Positions 1 to 5,090 of a DNA stretch of 5,090 bases are shown here, one piece after another. Source of the DNA: an uncultured Lachnospiraceae bacterium (GTDB taxonomy: Bacteria; Bacillota; Clostridia; Lachnospirales; Lachnospiraceae). A model generated the notes under the pieces. That model worked only from the letters and a program-made list of their open reading frames with translations, did no database searches and was not told the origin of the DNA. The position numbers and the translations under genes were made by a program. Position 1 is the first letter of the stretch. Each line of letters begins with the position of its first letter. Location: assembly GCA_902783935.1 (NCBI GenBank), contig CACZTA010000133.1, positions 1 to 5,090 on the forward strand, read 5' to 3'.

Positions 1-652
1 ACTCTCCTGCTTCGTTCTGAAAATATCCCGGCGTAGAACCGAAAATCGTCAAAGGCGTCGTCACGCCGATAAAAGCAACCTTTTTCCCCGCCATTTCGCG
101 AATGACATAAGGTTCAAACACCAATTCCCCATTGTGTGTGAAGTTGCAGCTGATGTACGGGAAATCAGCCTTCTCCGCCAACGCGAGAAACGTATCCATC
201 CCGTAATCAAACTCATGGTTGCCGGGTATGGCGATGCTGTAACCCATCTGGTTCATCAGGTCAATGACCGCAGAGCCCTTCGTGACCGTTCCGATCGGTT
301 CGCCCTGGATACTGTCGCCGTCATCGACGAGAATGACCGCATTGCCTTCGGCAGTCAGGTATTCTTTGACCTGCTGCAGCCCGGCGTAGCCGAATCCCCG
401 GTCGATACCGCAGTGAACGTCACTGGTATACAGAATACAGATGTCTCCGGTCGGTTCCGCAGGTTCCGTCGGGGAAACAGCTGCTGAATCTGTCCGGGAA
501 ACAGAGGCAGGTTCAGCCTGTGATATGGCTGCCGGCTCCGTCCCGGAAACAGCTGCCGGCTTCGTCCCGGAAACAGCTGCCGGAGCCTTTCCGCAGGCAG
601 ATACCAGAAGCAGTATTGTCAGAAAAAAAGAAGCTGTCCTGCGGTTTTTCAT
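1..652 (-). CDS. 5'-nucleotidase / metallophosphoesterase lipoprotein, N-terminal part (gene cut by left edge)
   Basis: Seen: 217 codons are open from an ATG at 652 to the window edge. Residues 1-20 form a lipoprotein signal (basic MKNRR, hydrophobic stretch, lipobox VSAC with Cys20). Residues 22-69 are a Pro/Ala/Ser/Thr-rich linker built of 8-residue repeats. The calcineurin-like metallophosphoesterase fold then starts: Asp78 and His80 (SDVHC), Asp113 (DDGDS) and Asn145-His146 (GNHEFDYG) are the metal-binding motifs. The order matches the UshA/YfkN type 5'-nucleotidase / 2',3'-cyclic phosphodiesterase family, normally about 500 residues or more, so over half is missing, including the C-terminal substrate domain. 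Inferred role: hydrolysis of extracellular nucleotides to nucleosides and phosphate on the outer face of the membrane. The ATG lies 7 bases after the upstream lipoprotein stop with only a weak GGAT as ribosome binding site, which suggests translational coupling. Exact substrate cannot be told. Confidence 0.9.
   Translation of the reverse strand, partial: MKNRRTASFFLTILLLVSACGKAPAAVSGTKPAAVSGTEPAAISQAEPASVSRTDSAAVSPTEPAEPTGDICILYTSDVHCGIDRGFGYAGLQQVKEYLTAEGNAVILVDDGDSIQGEPIGTVTKGSAVIDLMNQMGYSIAIPGNHEFDYGMDTFLALAEKADFPYISCNFTHNGELVFEPYVIREMAGKKVAFIGVTTPLTIFGSTPGYFQNEAGE
456..599 (-). repeat. 24-bp tandem repeat encoding an 8-residue linker repeat
   Basis: Six 24-base units stand head to tail (456-479, 480-503, 504-527, 528-551, 552-575, 576-599). 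Units 528-551 and 552-575 differ at a single base; the others are more diverged, with 504-527 the most different. The period is a multiple of three, so unit gain or loss keeps the nucleotidase frame. In the protein this gives residues about 22-66, with a consensus of roughly PAAVSGTE. It makes a flexible, probably extended tether between the lipid-modified Cys20 and the phosphoesterase domain. Confidence 0.85.
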
Positions 653-659
653 GATATCA

Positions 660-1115
660 TCAATCCAGTTTGAGAGAAAAACGTGAAACGATCGATTCCA
701 CATTCTTTTTGTCCGTTGTTGTAATCAGGAAGAATGCAGTATCATCCAGCGAGGCGACATAGCCTGCCTCATTCTCATAATATGTGAAATAGATGCCGCC
801 GTCCGCTTCCTTATGGTCTTTATCTGCCTGCGCCTCCGCCAGATGTTCCCCGTAAACCTCCTGATCCAGCGTCACCAGCATGGCAATGCATTCTTTTCCT
901 TCTGTAATCTCTCCGTCATACAGGTAAATGGCCCCTCTGGCAAATTCCACAGACCATCCGCCGCTCAGATCAACCGTTGCCTCGATCACGGCGTCCCCGC
1001 TCTGATCCAGATATGCAGATGCCGTCTGCTTTCCGCCTGACGCACTGCCGGCGCCGCATGCTGAAATGGAAAGCGCAAGACATACAGCCATCACAATACT
1101 TATCAGCTTTTTCAT
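660..1115 (-). CDS. Small lipoprotein of unknown function (151 aa)
   Basis: Seen: residues 1-20 form a clear lipoprotein signal peptide (MKK, hydrophobic core, lipobox ISAC with Cys20), followed by a short Gly/Ser/Ala spacer. The mature part of about 130 residues alternates short beta-like stretches (for example around GGWSVEFARGAIYLYDG) with an acidic/lysine-rich helix-like stretch, and ends in VSRFSLKLD. I do not recognise the family. The start at 1115 is chosen because AGAGAGG at 1124-1130 lies 8 bases ahead and because it gives a proper signal peptide. A GTG at 1136 that overlaps the upstream stop (GTGA) would add seven residues and is the alternative. It sits 17 bases after the DUF3592-like gene and 7 bases before the 5'-nucleotidase, so all three are probably one operon. 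It is likely anchored outside the membrane near the nucleotidase; whether it helps that enzyme is unknown. Confidence 0.8.
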   Translation of the reverse strand: MKKLISIVMAVCLALSISACGAGSASGGKQTASAYLDQSGDAVIEATVDLSGGWSVEFARGAIYLYDGEITEGKECIAMLVTLDQEVYGEHLAEAQADKDHKEADGGIYFTYYENEAGYVASLDDTAFFLITTTDKKNVESIVSRFSLKLD

Positions 1116-1132
1116 TTCCCACACCTCTCTGT

Positions 1133-1441
1133 TCACTTAACCAGTCTCACATTTGTTTTATACTTTGGGTGATATTTGAGCCGTACCTGCTGCCCCTCAA
1201 AGAGTCCGGAACCGGGGTTCGATATCAGCCCTTCGATTTCCTTCCCGTCTTCTGTCAGGTATTTTGCGTAATACTCGAGGGAAATCTCATCTTCCTGACC
1301 CGTATCCGCAATCCTGGATATCACACCGACAGTTTCGATGCCGTTCTCTTCAATCTGCTTTTTCATTTTTTGAGAGATAAAGAAAATGACAGCACCGATT
1401 ACGATCAGACCTGCCCATAGTACAATGCCCTTCACATCCAA
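1133..1441 (-). CDS. Single-pass membrane protein, DUF3592-like (102 aa)
   Basis: Seen: one hydrophobic segment at about residues 4-21 (IVLWAGLIVIGAVIFFI) is followed by a basic KMKKQ stretch and a soluble domain of about 75 residues. That domain has beta-rich spacing, a YxxKYxTEDGKEIEG motif and a C-terminal GQQVRLKYHPKYK. Such a layout, with a late 'G-x-x-V-x-x-x-Y-x-P' motif, resembles the DUF3592 family of small membrane proteins with a beta domain and no assigned function; the family link is from memory of the pattern, not a search. The start is taken as TTG at 1441, which stands 8 bases after AAAGGAG; a GTG at 1435 is second choice. The reading frame is also open to a TTG at 1459, but that would place the ribosome binding site inside the gene. 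It is first in the leftward cluster. Confidence 0.75.
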   Translation of the reverse strand: MDVKGIVLWAGLIVIGAVIFFISQKMKKQIEENGIETVGVISRIADTGQEDEISLEYYAKYLTEDGKEIEGLISNPGSGLFEGQQVRLKYHPKYKTNVRLVK

Positions 1442-1449
1442 ATCATCTT

Positions 1450-1456
1450 CTCCTTT
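1450..1456 (-). promoter_or_regulatory. Ribosome binding site that decides a TTG start
   Basis: AAAGGAG reads on the minus strand at 1456-1450. It lies 8 bases before TTG 1441 (in frame) and only 3 bases before an out-of-frame ATG at 1446 that stops after four codons (TGA at 1434-1432). The spacing supports the TTG as the start of the DUF3592-like gene. Confidence 0.65.
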
Positions 1457-1525
1457 CAATCGTCAGGTTTTCCTTATGCCCGTCAATGATCTGCTGCTGA
1501 CACAGGCATGCCGTTTATACCGTTC

Positions 1526-1554
1526 ATTATAACAGTTTCGTATAGGAAAAATAA
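1526..1554 (-). promoter_or_regulatory. Extended -10 promoter for the leftward three-gene cluster
   Basis: On the minus strand TGTTATAAT (1534-1526) is a perfect extended -10 element (TGn plus TATAAT). At the 17-base spacing stands TTATTT (1554-1549), a weak -35. Transcription would begin near 1519 and leave a leader of about 75 bases ahead of the TTG start at 1441. An 8-base palindrome GGCATGCC (1505-1512) lies just inside the transcript and could be an operator or chance. No experimental support; the -10 match is strong. Confidence 0.65.
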
Positions 1555-1702
1555 ACCAAAAAGAGATTTCCTGCCTTGCCCCTGCACCGGAACTTGCTTT
1601 TTCAAGTAAACGCCCCTGTCCCGGACTTGTCTGCAGCAGCTTTTTTCCCGGGCGATACGCGCGGTCTTTCTTAGAGCAGATATTGATCAGAGGAGGATAG
1701 CT

Positions 1703-1756
1703 ATGATATCTTGTTCTTGTTACCAGACACAACACACGAAAAATCAGATCAGATAA
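1703..1756 (+). CDS. Putative 17-residue leader peptide ahead of the asparaginase gene
   Basis: Seen: ATG at 1703 is preceded by AGAGGAGG (1689-1696) at 6 bases spacing, the best ribosome binding site in the window. The 17-codon frame ends with TAA at 1754-1756, 22 bases before the asparaginase ATG. The peptide is MISCSCYQTQHTKNQIR; residues 8-15 contain three Gln and one Asn. The mRNA can pair AGATATTG (1678-1685) with TGATATCT (1704-1711), counting two G-U pairs, and this would put the ribosome binding site in the loop. Inference: it could be a translated leader that couples to, or tunes, asparaginase expression. It could also be a chance frame; 17 codons carry no statistical weight on their own, and only the ribosome binding site and position support it. 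Confidence 0.4.
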   Translation: MISCSCYQTQHTKNQIR

Positions 1757-1778
1757 ACCACGTTTTGAAAGGAGAAAT

Positions 1779-2849
1779 ATGAAGAAAACCGTTTCGCTGG
1801 TCCTGTGTTTTTTACTGATACTTACATCCTTTGCTGCTGTTGTTTTTGCAGACTCCCCGGAGAAACAGACTGCTTCTGAAAACAAAGGGAAGGTCGTCGT
1901 GCTTGCCACCGGCGGGACAATCGCCGGCGTCGGGGAAGAAGGAAAGACAGCAGGATACAAACCCGGCTCCCTGACGGCAGAAGAGCTGCTGGCCGCAGTT
2001 CCCGAACTGGCCGACGTCGCCGAGATCGAAGCAATTCAGGTCTGCAACGTCAACTCTGACGATATTACCGCAGAGGTATGGCTGACGCTGGCCAACACGA
2101 TCAACAAGATGGCAAAAGATCCGGATGTGAAAGGCTTTGTCATCACCCACGGGACCGACACCATGGAAGAGACCGCTTTCTTTCTGAATCTGACCGTTAA
2201 GACAGATAAGCCGGTTGTATTGACCGGCTCCATGCGTCCGTCCACCTCCATTTCCGCAGACGGCCCGATGAATCTTTATGAGGCCGTATGCCTTGCTGCT
2301 TCGAAAGAAGCTGTCGGAAAAGGTGTTCTCACTGTTTTTTCCGATCGAATTTACGCTGCCCGCTCGGTAACGAAGACCAGCACGTACAATGTCATGGCCA
2401 TCTCAGCAGGAGAAACCGGGGCGATCGGCATCATTCGGGACGGCGCCGTCTATCTGTATGAGAGTCCGATGAAAAAACATACTGCCGAGTCAGAGTTTGA
2501 CGTGAGCGGCCTGACCACGCTGCCGAAGGTATCTGTACTGTATTTTTGCGTGGATGCCGATCCTGAACTTCTGCGCTTTGCCGCAGAGCACGCGGACGGG
2601 CTGGTAATTGCCGGTGCCGGTGCCGGAGAATTCAGTGAAAAGTGGATCAACATCATCAACAAGCTGTCCATCCCCGTCGTCATCTCCTCCAGAATCGATG
2701 ACGGTGTGATCACAAAAGACAATCTCCTTTGCGGGAACACGGTCGCCGCAGATAACCTTTCTCCCCAGAAGGCGGCAATCCTGCTGCGGCTTGCGCTTAC
2801 GGGCGACACTGATCAGGAAAGACTAGAAGAGCTGTTCAGCACCTATTGA
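1779..2849 (+). CDS. ansB: Secreted type II L-asparaginase (356 aa)
   Basis: It hydrolyses L-asparagine to L-aspartate and ammonia outside the membrane. Residues 1-24 are a Sec signal peptide (MKK, hydrophobic core, AVVFA before Asp25). The asparaginase fold follows along nearly the full family length. Catalytic features seen are Thr47 in ATGGTIAG (nucleophile, Thr12 of E. coli AnsB), Tyr60 (Tyr25), Ser93 in NSDD (Ser58), Thr126-Asp127 in HGTDTMEETA (Thr89-Asp90), and Lys199 in VTKTST (Lys162). MRPSTSxSADGP (152-163) is also conserved. There is no lipobox, so it is released or wall-associated rather than lipid-anchored. By my hand alignment, the positions of E. coli Asn248 and Glu283, which come in from the neighbouring subunit, are Glu284 and Leu316, and the Glu283 loop is about three residues shorter. 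The ribosome binding site is AAAGGAG (1768-1774). A short ORF precedes it and the lipoprotein cluster diverges from it. Confidence 0.95.
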   Translation: MKKTVSLVLCFLLILTSFAAVVFADSPEKQTASENKGKVVVLATGGTIAGVGEEGKTAGYKPGSLTAEELLAAVPELADVAEIEAIQVCNVNSDDITAEVWLTLANTINKMAKDPDVKGFVITHGTDTMEETAFFLNLTVKTDKPVVLTGSMRPSTSISADGPMNLYEAVCLAASKEAVGKGVLTVFSDRIYAARSVTKTSTYNVMAISAGETGAIGIIRDGAVYLYESPMKKHTAESEFDVSGLTTLPKVSVLYFCVDADPELLRFAAEHADGLVIAGAGAGEFSEKWINIINKLSIPVVISSRIDDGVITKDNLLCGNTVAADNLSPQKAAILLRLALTGDTDQERLEELFSTY

Positions 2850-3106
2850 TCCAGGCGCGGCATGTTCAGAAGCCTTTCAGTAAACGCATGGCGAAAAATG
2901 GGAAAAACAGGAGACCTTCTGCTGAAAGAAGATCTCCTGTCTGCCCGTGGTTTCCTTACAGCAGGATTTATGATAAACTCTCTTTATCGAAAACCCGGAA
3001 CGTCCTGTCGGGCGGATTATTCCGGATGGCTTGCGGCAGAAAACCGGGTCCCGGGGATTTCCTCACAAATACATACACATAAGACAGGCAGGCAGGACGG
3101 ATCATC
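2850..3106. other. Intergenic spacer rich in inverted repeats, asparaginase to phosphatase
   Basis: No gene is called in this 257-base gap; frames across it have no ribosome binding site and low-complexity, basic translations. Besides the hairpin at 2907-2940 it holds GATAAA/TTTATC (2972-2977 and 2983-2988), CCGGAA/TTCCGG (2995-3000 and 3020-3025) and an 11-base GC palindrome CCGGGTCCCGG (3044-3054). These could be operator sites or leader structure for the phosphatase gene. A TATGAT at 2969-2974 could be a plus-strand -10, but no matching -35 is seen. Confidence 0.45.
2903..2940 (-). terminator. Terminator-shaped hairpin reading on the minus strand
   Basis: Arms 2907-2920 and 2927-2940 pair over 14 positions around a 6-base loop. 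The only imperfect position (2915 with 2932) is C-A in plus-strand RNA but G-U, thus paired, in minus-strand RNA. On the minus strand the stem runs directly into a run of five T (2907-2903); on the plus strand it is followed by CTGCCC, with no T run. By shape it is therefore an intrinsic terminator for leftward transcription, although no minus-strand gene lies just upstream. It may also serve as a weak 3' stabilising or stop hairpin for the asparaginase mRNA, whose stop is 57 bases before it. Confidence 0.5.
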
Positions 3107-3673
3107 ATGAAGATATGGCTTACCAGACACGGACAGACAGACCTGAACAGGGAGCGGCGTATGCAGGGGCGTACAGATATGCCGCTCAACGAAACCGGCC
3201 TTGCACAGGCAAGGGAAGCAAGAGCAAAAATCGAGGCCGAACACCCCGGTCTGGTTTTTGATGCTGTGTATGCCAGTCCGCTGCAGCGGGCCGTTGCAAC
3301 CGGGGCCATTATCGGAGATGTTGACAAGAGTGAAATACGGATTGACGAGCGCCTGATCGAAGCGGATTTCGGCCGGTATGAAAAAAGAAAATATCACATG
3401 CTGGGACTACGCATGACTGCTTACTGGGCCTGTCCGGAAGTCTTCCCGCCTGCCCCGACGGCAGAAACGACGGATTCCATGGTGAAGCGCGCCCGCTCAT
3501 TTCTTGCGGATCTCGAAAAGGAAGGCGCCAAACAGGGCTATGGAAATGTTCTCATTGTATGCCACGGCGGGATCATGCGCGTTCTCTCGGGCTGCCTGGA
3601 AAACCGGCCGCGCGGATACCGCTGGCGGCCGAAGCCGCACAACTGCGAAATCAGGATCTATCCTTTTCCCTGA
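3107..3673 (+). CDS. Histidine phosphatase family protein (phosphoglycerate mutase-like, 188 aa)
   Basis: Seen: the RHG signature at residues 7-9 (TRHGQTDLN) with phosphate-accepting His8, then GRTDMPLNETGLAQA, SPLQRA with Arg61, a general-acid Glu85 in LIEADFGRYE, and the second catalytic His153 in VCHGGIMR. These place it in histidine phosphatase branch 1. The length fits small cytosolic members, such as broad-specificity phosphatases or alpha-ribazole-5'-phosphate phosphatase (CobC). Substrate cannot be assigned; nothing cobalamin-related is nearby. There is no signal peptide, so it is cytoplasmic. The stretch where many relatives carry a GES motif reads AETTDSM here, and the middle (KRKYHMLGLRMTAYWAC) is also unlike the usual form. 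The start at 3107 has a modest AGGA (3094-3097) at 9 bases. The C-terminus is Arg/Pro/Trp-rich (RPRGYRWRPKPHN). It may be its own transcription unit or weakly read through from the asparaginase gene. Confidence 0.9.
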   Translation: MKIWLTRHGQTDLNRERRMQGRTDMPLNETGLAQAREARAKIEAEHPGLVFDAVYASPLQRAVATGAIIGDVDKSEIRIDERLIEADFGRYEKRKYHMLGLRMTAYWACPEVFPPAPTAETTDSMVKRARSFLADLEKEGAKQGYGNVLIVCHGGIMRVLSGCLENRPRGYRWRPKPHNCEIRIYPFP

Positions 3674-3738
3674 CCGGACCGGCTTATCCATACCTGTCTG
3701 TCATATCTGTCAACTCTTCAATGGTTTGCGCCTGACAG

Positions 3739-3767
3739 AAAAAAAGCCCCGCTGTTTAACGGGGCTT
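3739..3767 (-). terminator. Intrinsic terminator of the wall-anchored surface protein gene
   Basis: A perfect 8-bp stem (CGGGGCTT at 3760-3767 with AAGCCCCG at 3744-3751, 8-base loop) runs into seven T on the minus strand (3745-3739). It lies 22 bases after the TAA of the surface protein gene. In the plus direction the same stem has only TTC after it, so it may stop the convergent phosphatase transcript less well. It lies between two convergent genes. Confidence 0.9.
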
Positions 3768-3788
3768 CAAACATAACCACAAACACAA

Positions 3789-5090
3789 TTACAACAATCC
3801 TGTTTTTGTTTTCCTCTTAATCCTTACACAGTTGAACAGGGCAAAAAGCGACACACACAGAATCGTGAACCACAGCAGCGGATCTTCCGTATCTCCGGTC
3901 TTCGGAGAGTCTGCAGCTCCCGTTCCTGATGCTTTTCCTGATGTATTTTTATTCTGCGTATTTTTCAGGATCGTAAATTCAGCGGAAGGATCGTTCCCAT
4001 CATCAAAGAACGCAGTGAGAGTATGCTTTCCGGCAGACAGCGTTTCCAGATAAGCCGGTTTCAGATTTACAATAAGACTTCCGGATTCTGCCGTATAGTC
4101 TGCCGCATCCAGATCCTTTCCATCCACCTGCACGCCCGTAAAGTGGGCGAATGTCTTCTCGTCATCAACGCTGCGGTTGAATACAAACGTAAGTGCATTT
4201 GTGCTGCCCTTCTTCCAGGTACTGCCATCTCCGCTGGTATTGCGATACTCCACAACAAGATGCGGGATTGGTCTCGTCTCTGTCTCATGGCAGCGGGCAC
4301 AGGTACGTGTCTCCTCTCCGTCTTCCGTATCAGTGGCCTCTTTTGTGACTATCCATTCACTCCAGTCGTGGCCGGGCGCCGCGTCCTCCACCGCGGTACT
4401 GGAGAGCTCGGCGCCGCAGCCCTTGCAGCGGACGACCTCGTCATGTGAACCCGCATCGGTGCAGCCCGGCAGGGCAACGTTCTCATTTACCGGGTCTGCC
4501 GGGTCGTGAACAACTGCGACCTTAAGGGTGGCTTCGAGAGCATTGCCTTTAATGGCGGTTCTCACCAGCTCCCCGCCGCTTACGGCAATCTGGCCGCCGA
4601 ACGATCCGTCCGTGCCGGCCGCGAATCCGTATCCGAAGGCCGGCTCCAGCATTGCGACGGCGAAATATTCCTCTCCGCCGACGAAATCACCCTCGTAGCA
4701 GTCCGTAAACTCCTGCCCCCAAATGGCAGGAAGCACGTCTTCATTGCCGCCAAGGCTGTAATTACCGCCGCCGGGTACCGAGACAGCGGGCGGATTGGTC
4801 TGGTCCGTCCGGGCCCGGCCGCCCTCAGGCACCTCAGTCGACGTGCCGCACGCAGGCGTCTCGATTGCCAGCTCTGCCGAATCGATCGTTTTCAGCATGA
4901 TGGCGTAGATGTCCATGCTGTCGTTCACTGCAGTCGACGCCTCGAGCTTGCCGTCATAGGAAGTGTTCATCTCGCCGTATGATGTGAAATCCGTGACGGG
5001 CTTTTCGCAGAAGCGGCCGAACGGCATATAACCGTCCTTCTTGAACGGCGAGTCGCTGAAACTGTACCCTGCATCCTCCAGGATATCTCC
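3789..5090 (-). CDS. Modular cell-wall surface protein with SPKTG sortase signal, C-terminal part (gene cut by right edge)
   Basis: The frame is open from the right edge (433 codons seen); a Met at 5027 is internal and not a start. From the edge: residues 1 to about 200 are a Gly-rich region with a YAIMLKTID...ETPACGT stretch and aromatic Gly motifs (FGYGFA). About 210-277 is a cysteine module with CKGC (222-225), GHDWSEW (240-246) and CARC (264-267), the 'HxW...ATxTxxGxExRTCxxC' pattern found in many clostridial surface proteins. About 298-374 is a beta-sandwich-like domain (SGSLIVNLKPAYLETLSAGKH). A Ser/Thr/Gly linker leads to SPKTG (395-399, bases 3908-3894), a hydrophobic span and a basic tail RIKRKTK. 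This is a sorting signal of the (S/P)PxTG form known for some clostridial sortases, so the protein should be attached to peptidoglycan. Ligand and function are unknown; adhesion or glycan binding is a guess. It is closed by the terminator at 3739-3767. Confidence 0.85.
   Translation of the reverse strand, partial: GDILEDAGYSFSDSPFKKDGYMPFGRFCEKPVTDFTSYGEMNTSYDGKLEASTAVNDSMDIYAIMLKTIDSAELAIETPACGTSTEVPEGGRARTDQTNPPAVSVPGGGNYSLGGNEDVLPAIWGQEFTDCYEGDFVGGEEYFAVAMLEPAFGYGFAAGTDGSFGGQIAVSGGELVRTAIKGNALEATLKVAVVHDPADPVNENVALPGCTDAGSHDEVVRCKGCGAELSSTAVEDAAPGHDWSEWIVTKEATDTEDGEETRTCARCHETETRPIPHLVVEYRNTSGDGSTWKKGSTNALTFVFNRSVDDEKTFAHFTGVQVDGKDLDAADYTAESGSLIVNLKPAYLETLSAGKHTLTAFFDDGNDPSAEFTILKNTQNKNTSGKASGTGAADSPKTGDTEDPLLWFTILCVSLFALFNCVRIKRKTKTGLL

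Larger units (their letters stand above)
1442..1778. other. Divergent intergenic region between the lipoprotein cluster and the asparaginase gene
   Basis: This 337-base stretch holds the minus-strand promoter (1526-1534) and the short leader ORF (1703-1756). Between them, 1560-1690 carries no ORF I would call. It has a small inverted repeat ACTTG/CAAGT (1592-1596 and 1603-1607); a second ACTTG at 1625-1629 could pair with the same CAAGT instead, so two mutually exclusive small hairpins are possible. I could not find a convincing plus-strand -35/-10 pair here. No T-box, riboswitch or terminator signature was recognised. Confidence 0.5.

Noticed and set aside
456..599. Repeat array considered as a CRISPR or other spacer-containing array
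   Set aside because: The units are directly adjacent without spacers and are in frame within a coding sequence, giving a typical lipoprotein linker.
1560..1778. T-box or other amino-acid riboswitch ahead of the asparaginase gene
   Set aside because: No T-box core (AGGGTGGNACCGCG-like) and no stem followed by a T run were found before the start codon.
1463..1960. A 165-codon minus-strand frame across the intergenic region and the asparaginase start
   Set aside because: It lies antisense to the signal peptide and active-site region of the asparaginase, has no ribosome binding site, and its translation is low-complexity without recognisable domain features.
2946..2974. Plus-strand promoter with TATGAT (2969-2974) for the phosphatase gene
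   Set aside because: The hexamer at 17-base spacing (CGTGGT) does not resemble a -35 and no extended -10 TG is present, so it is too weak to call.
2846..3110. Two plus-strand frames of about 80 codons in the spacer after the asparaginase gene
   Set aside because: They overlap each other in different frames, run across the hairpin, lack a ribosome binding site and give basic, unstructured-looking peptides.
4023..4982. Several plus-strand frames of 73-158 codons opposite the surface protein gene
   Set aside because: They are antisense shadows in a GC-rich coding region; the minus-strand frame has clear modules, a sortase signal and a terminator.
5025..5027. ATG at 5027 as the start of the surface protein
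   Set aside because: The frame continues open to the window edge with protein-like sequence (GDILEDAGYSFSDSPFKK), there is no ribosome binding site before the ATG and no signal peptide after it.

Overview
The window reads as chromosomal DNA from a gut-type Firmicute, most likely a member of Clostridia close to Lachnospiraceae. The grounds are strong AGGAGG-type ribosome binding sites, a probable TTG start, lipoproteins with Gram-positive style signal peptides, and a cell-wall protein ending in an SPKTG sortase signal with modules common in clostridial surface proteins. This placement is an inference from style; there is no rRNA or other marker gene in the window. No mobile element, CRISPR array, tRNA or rRNA was seen.

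Left part (1-1441, minus strand): a compact three-gene cluster, transcribed leftwards from an extended -10 promoter near 1526-1534. In order it encodes a small one-membrane-segment protein of DUF3592 type, a small lipoprotein of unknown function, and the N-terminal part of a lipoprotein 5'-nucleotidase that runs off the left edge. Gaps are 17 and 7 bases, so translational coupling is likely. The 5'-nucleotidase carries a 24-bp tandem repeat that encodes a Pro/Ala/Ser/Thr-rich linker between the lipid anchor and the enzyme domain.

Centre (1442-3673, plus strand): a divergent intergenic region contains a very short ORF with an excellent ribosome binding site (1703-1756, 17 residues). It lies just ahead of a secreted type II L-asparaginase (1779-2849) and is a possible leader peptide. 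A 257-base spacer with several inverted repeats follows, including a terminator-shaped hairpin whose polarity fits the minus strand. Then comes a histidine phosphatase (3107-3673).

Right part (3674-5090, minus strand): a strong intrinsic terminator (3739-3767) closes a convergent gene that encodes the C-terminal 433 residues of a large, modular, wall-anchored surface protein. Its start lies beyond the right edge.

Taken together, the 5'-nucleotidase (phosphate and nucleosides from nucleotides) and the secreted asparaginase (aspartate and ammonia from asparagine) look like two divergently oriented extracellular scavenging functions. The phosphatase and surface protein appear to be separate units. 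I did not find a convincing undescribed multi-gene system; the most interesting points are the putative leader ORF, the unusual active-site positions of the asparaginase and the orphan minus-strand hairpin.
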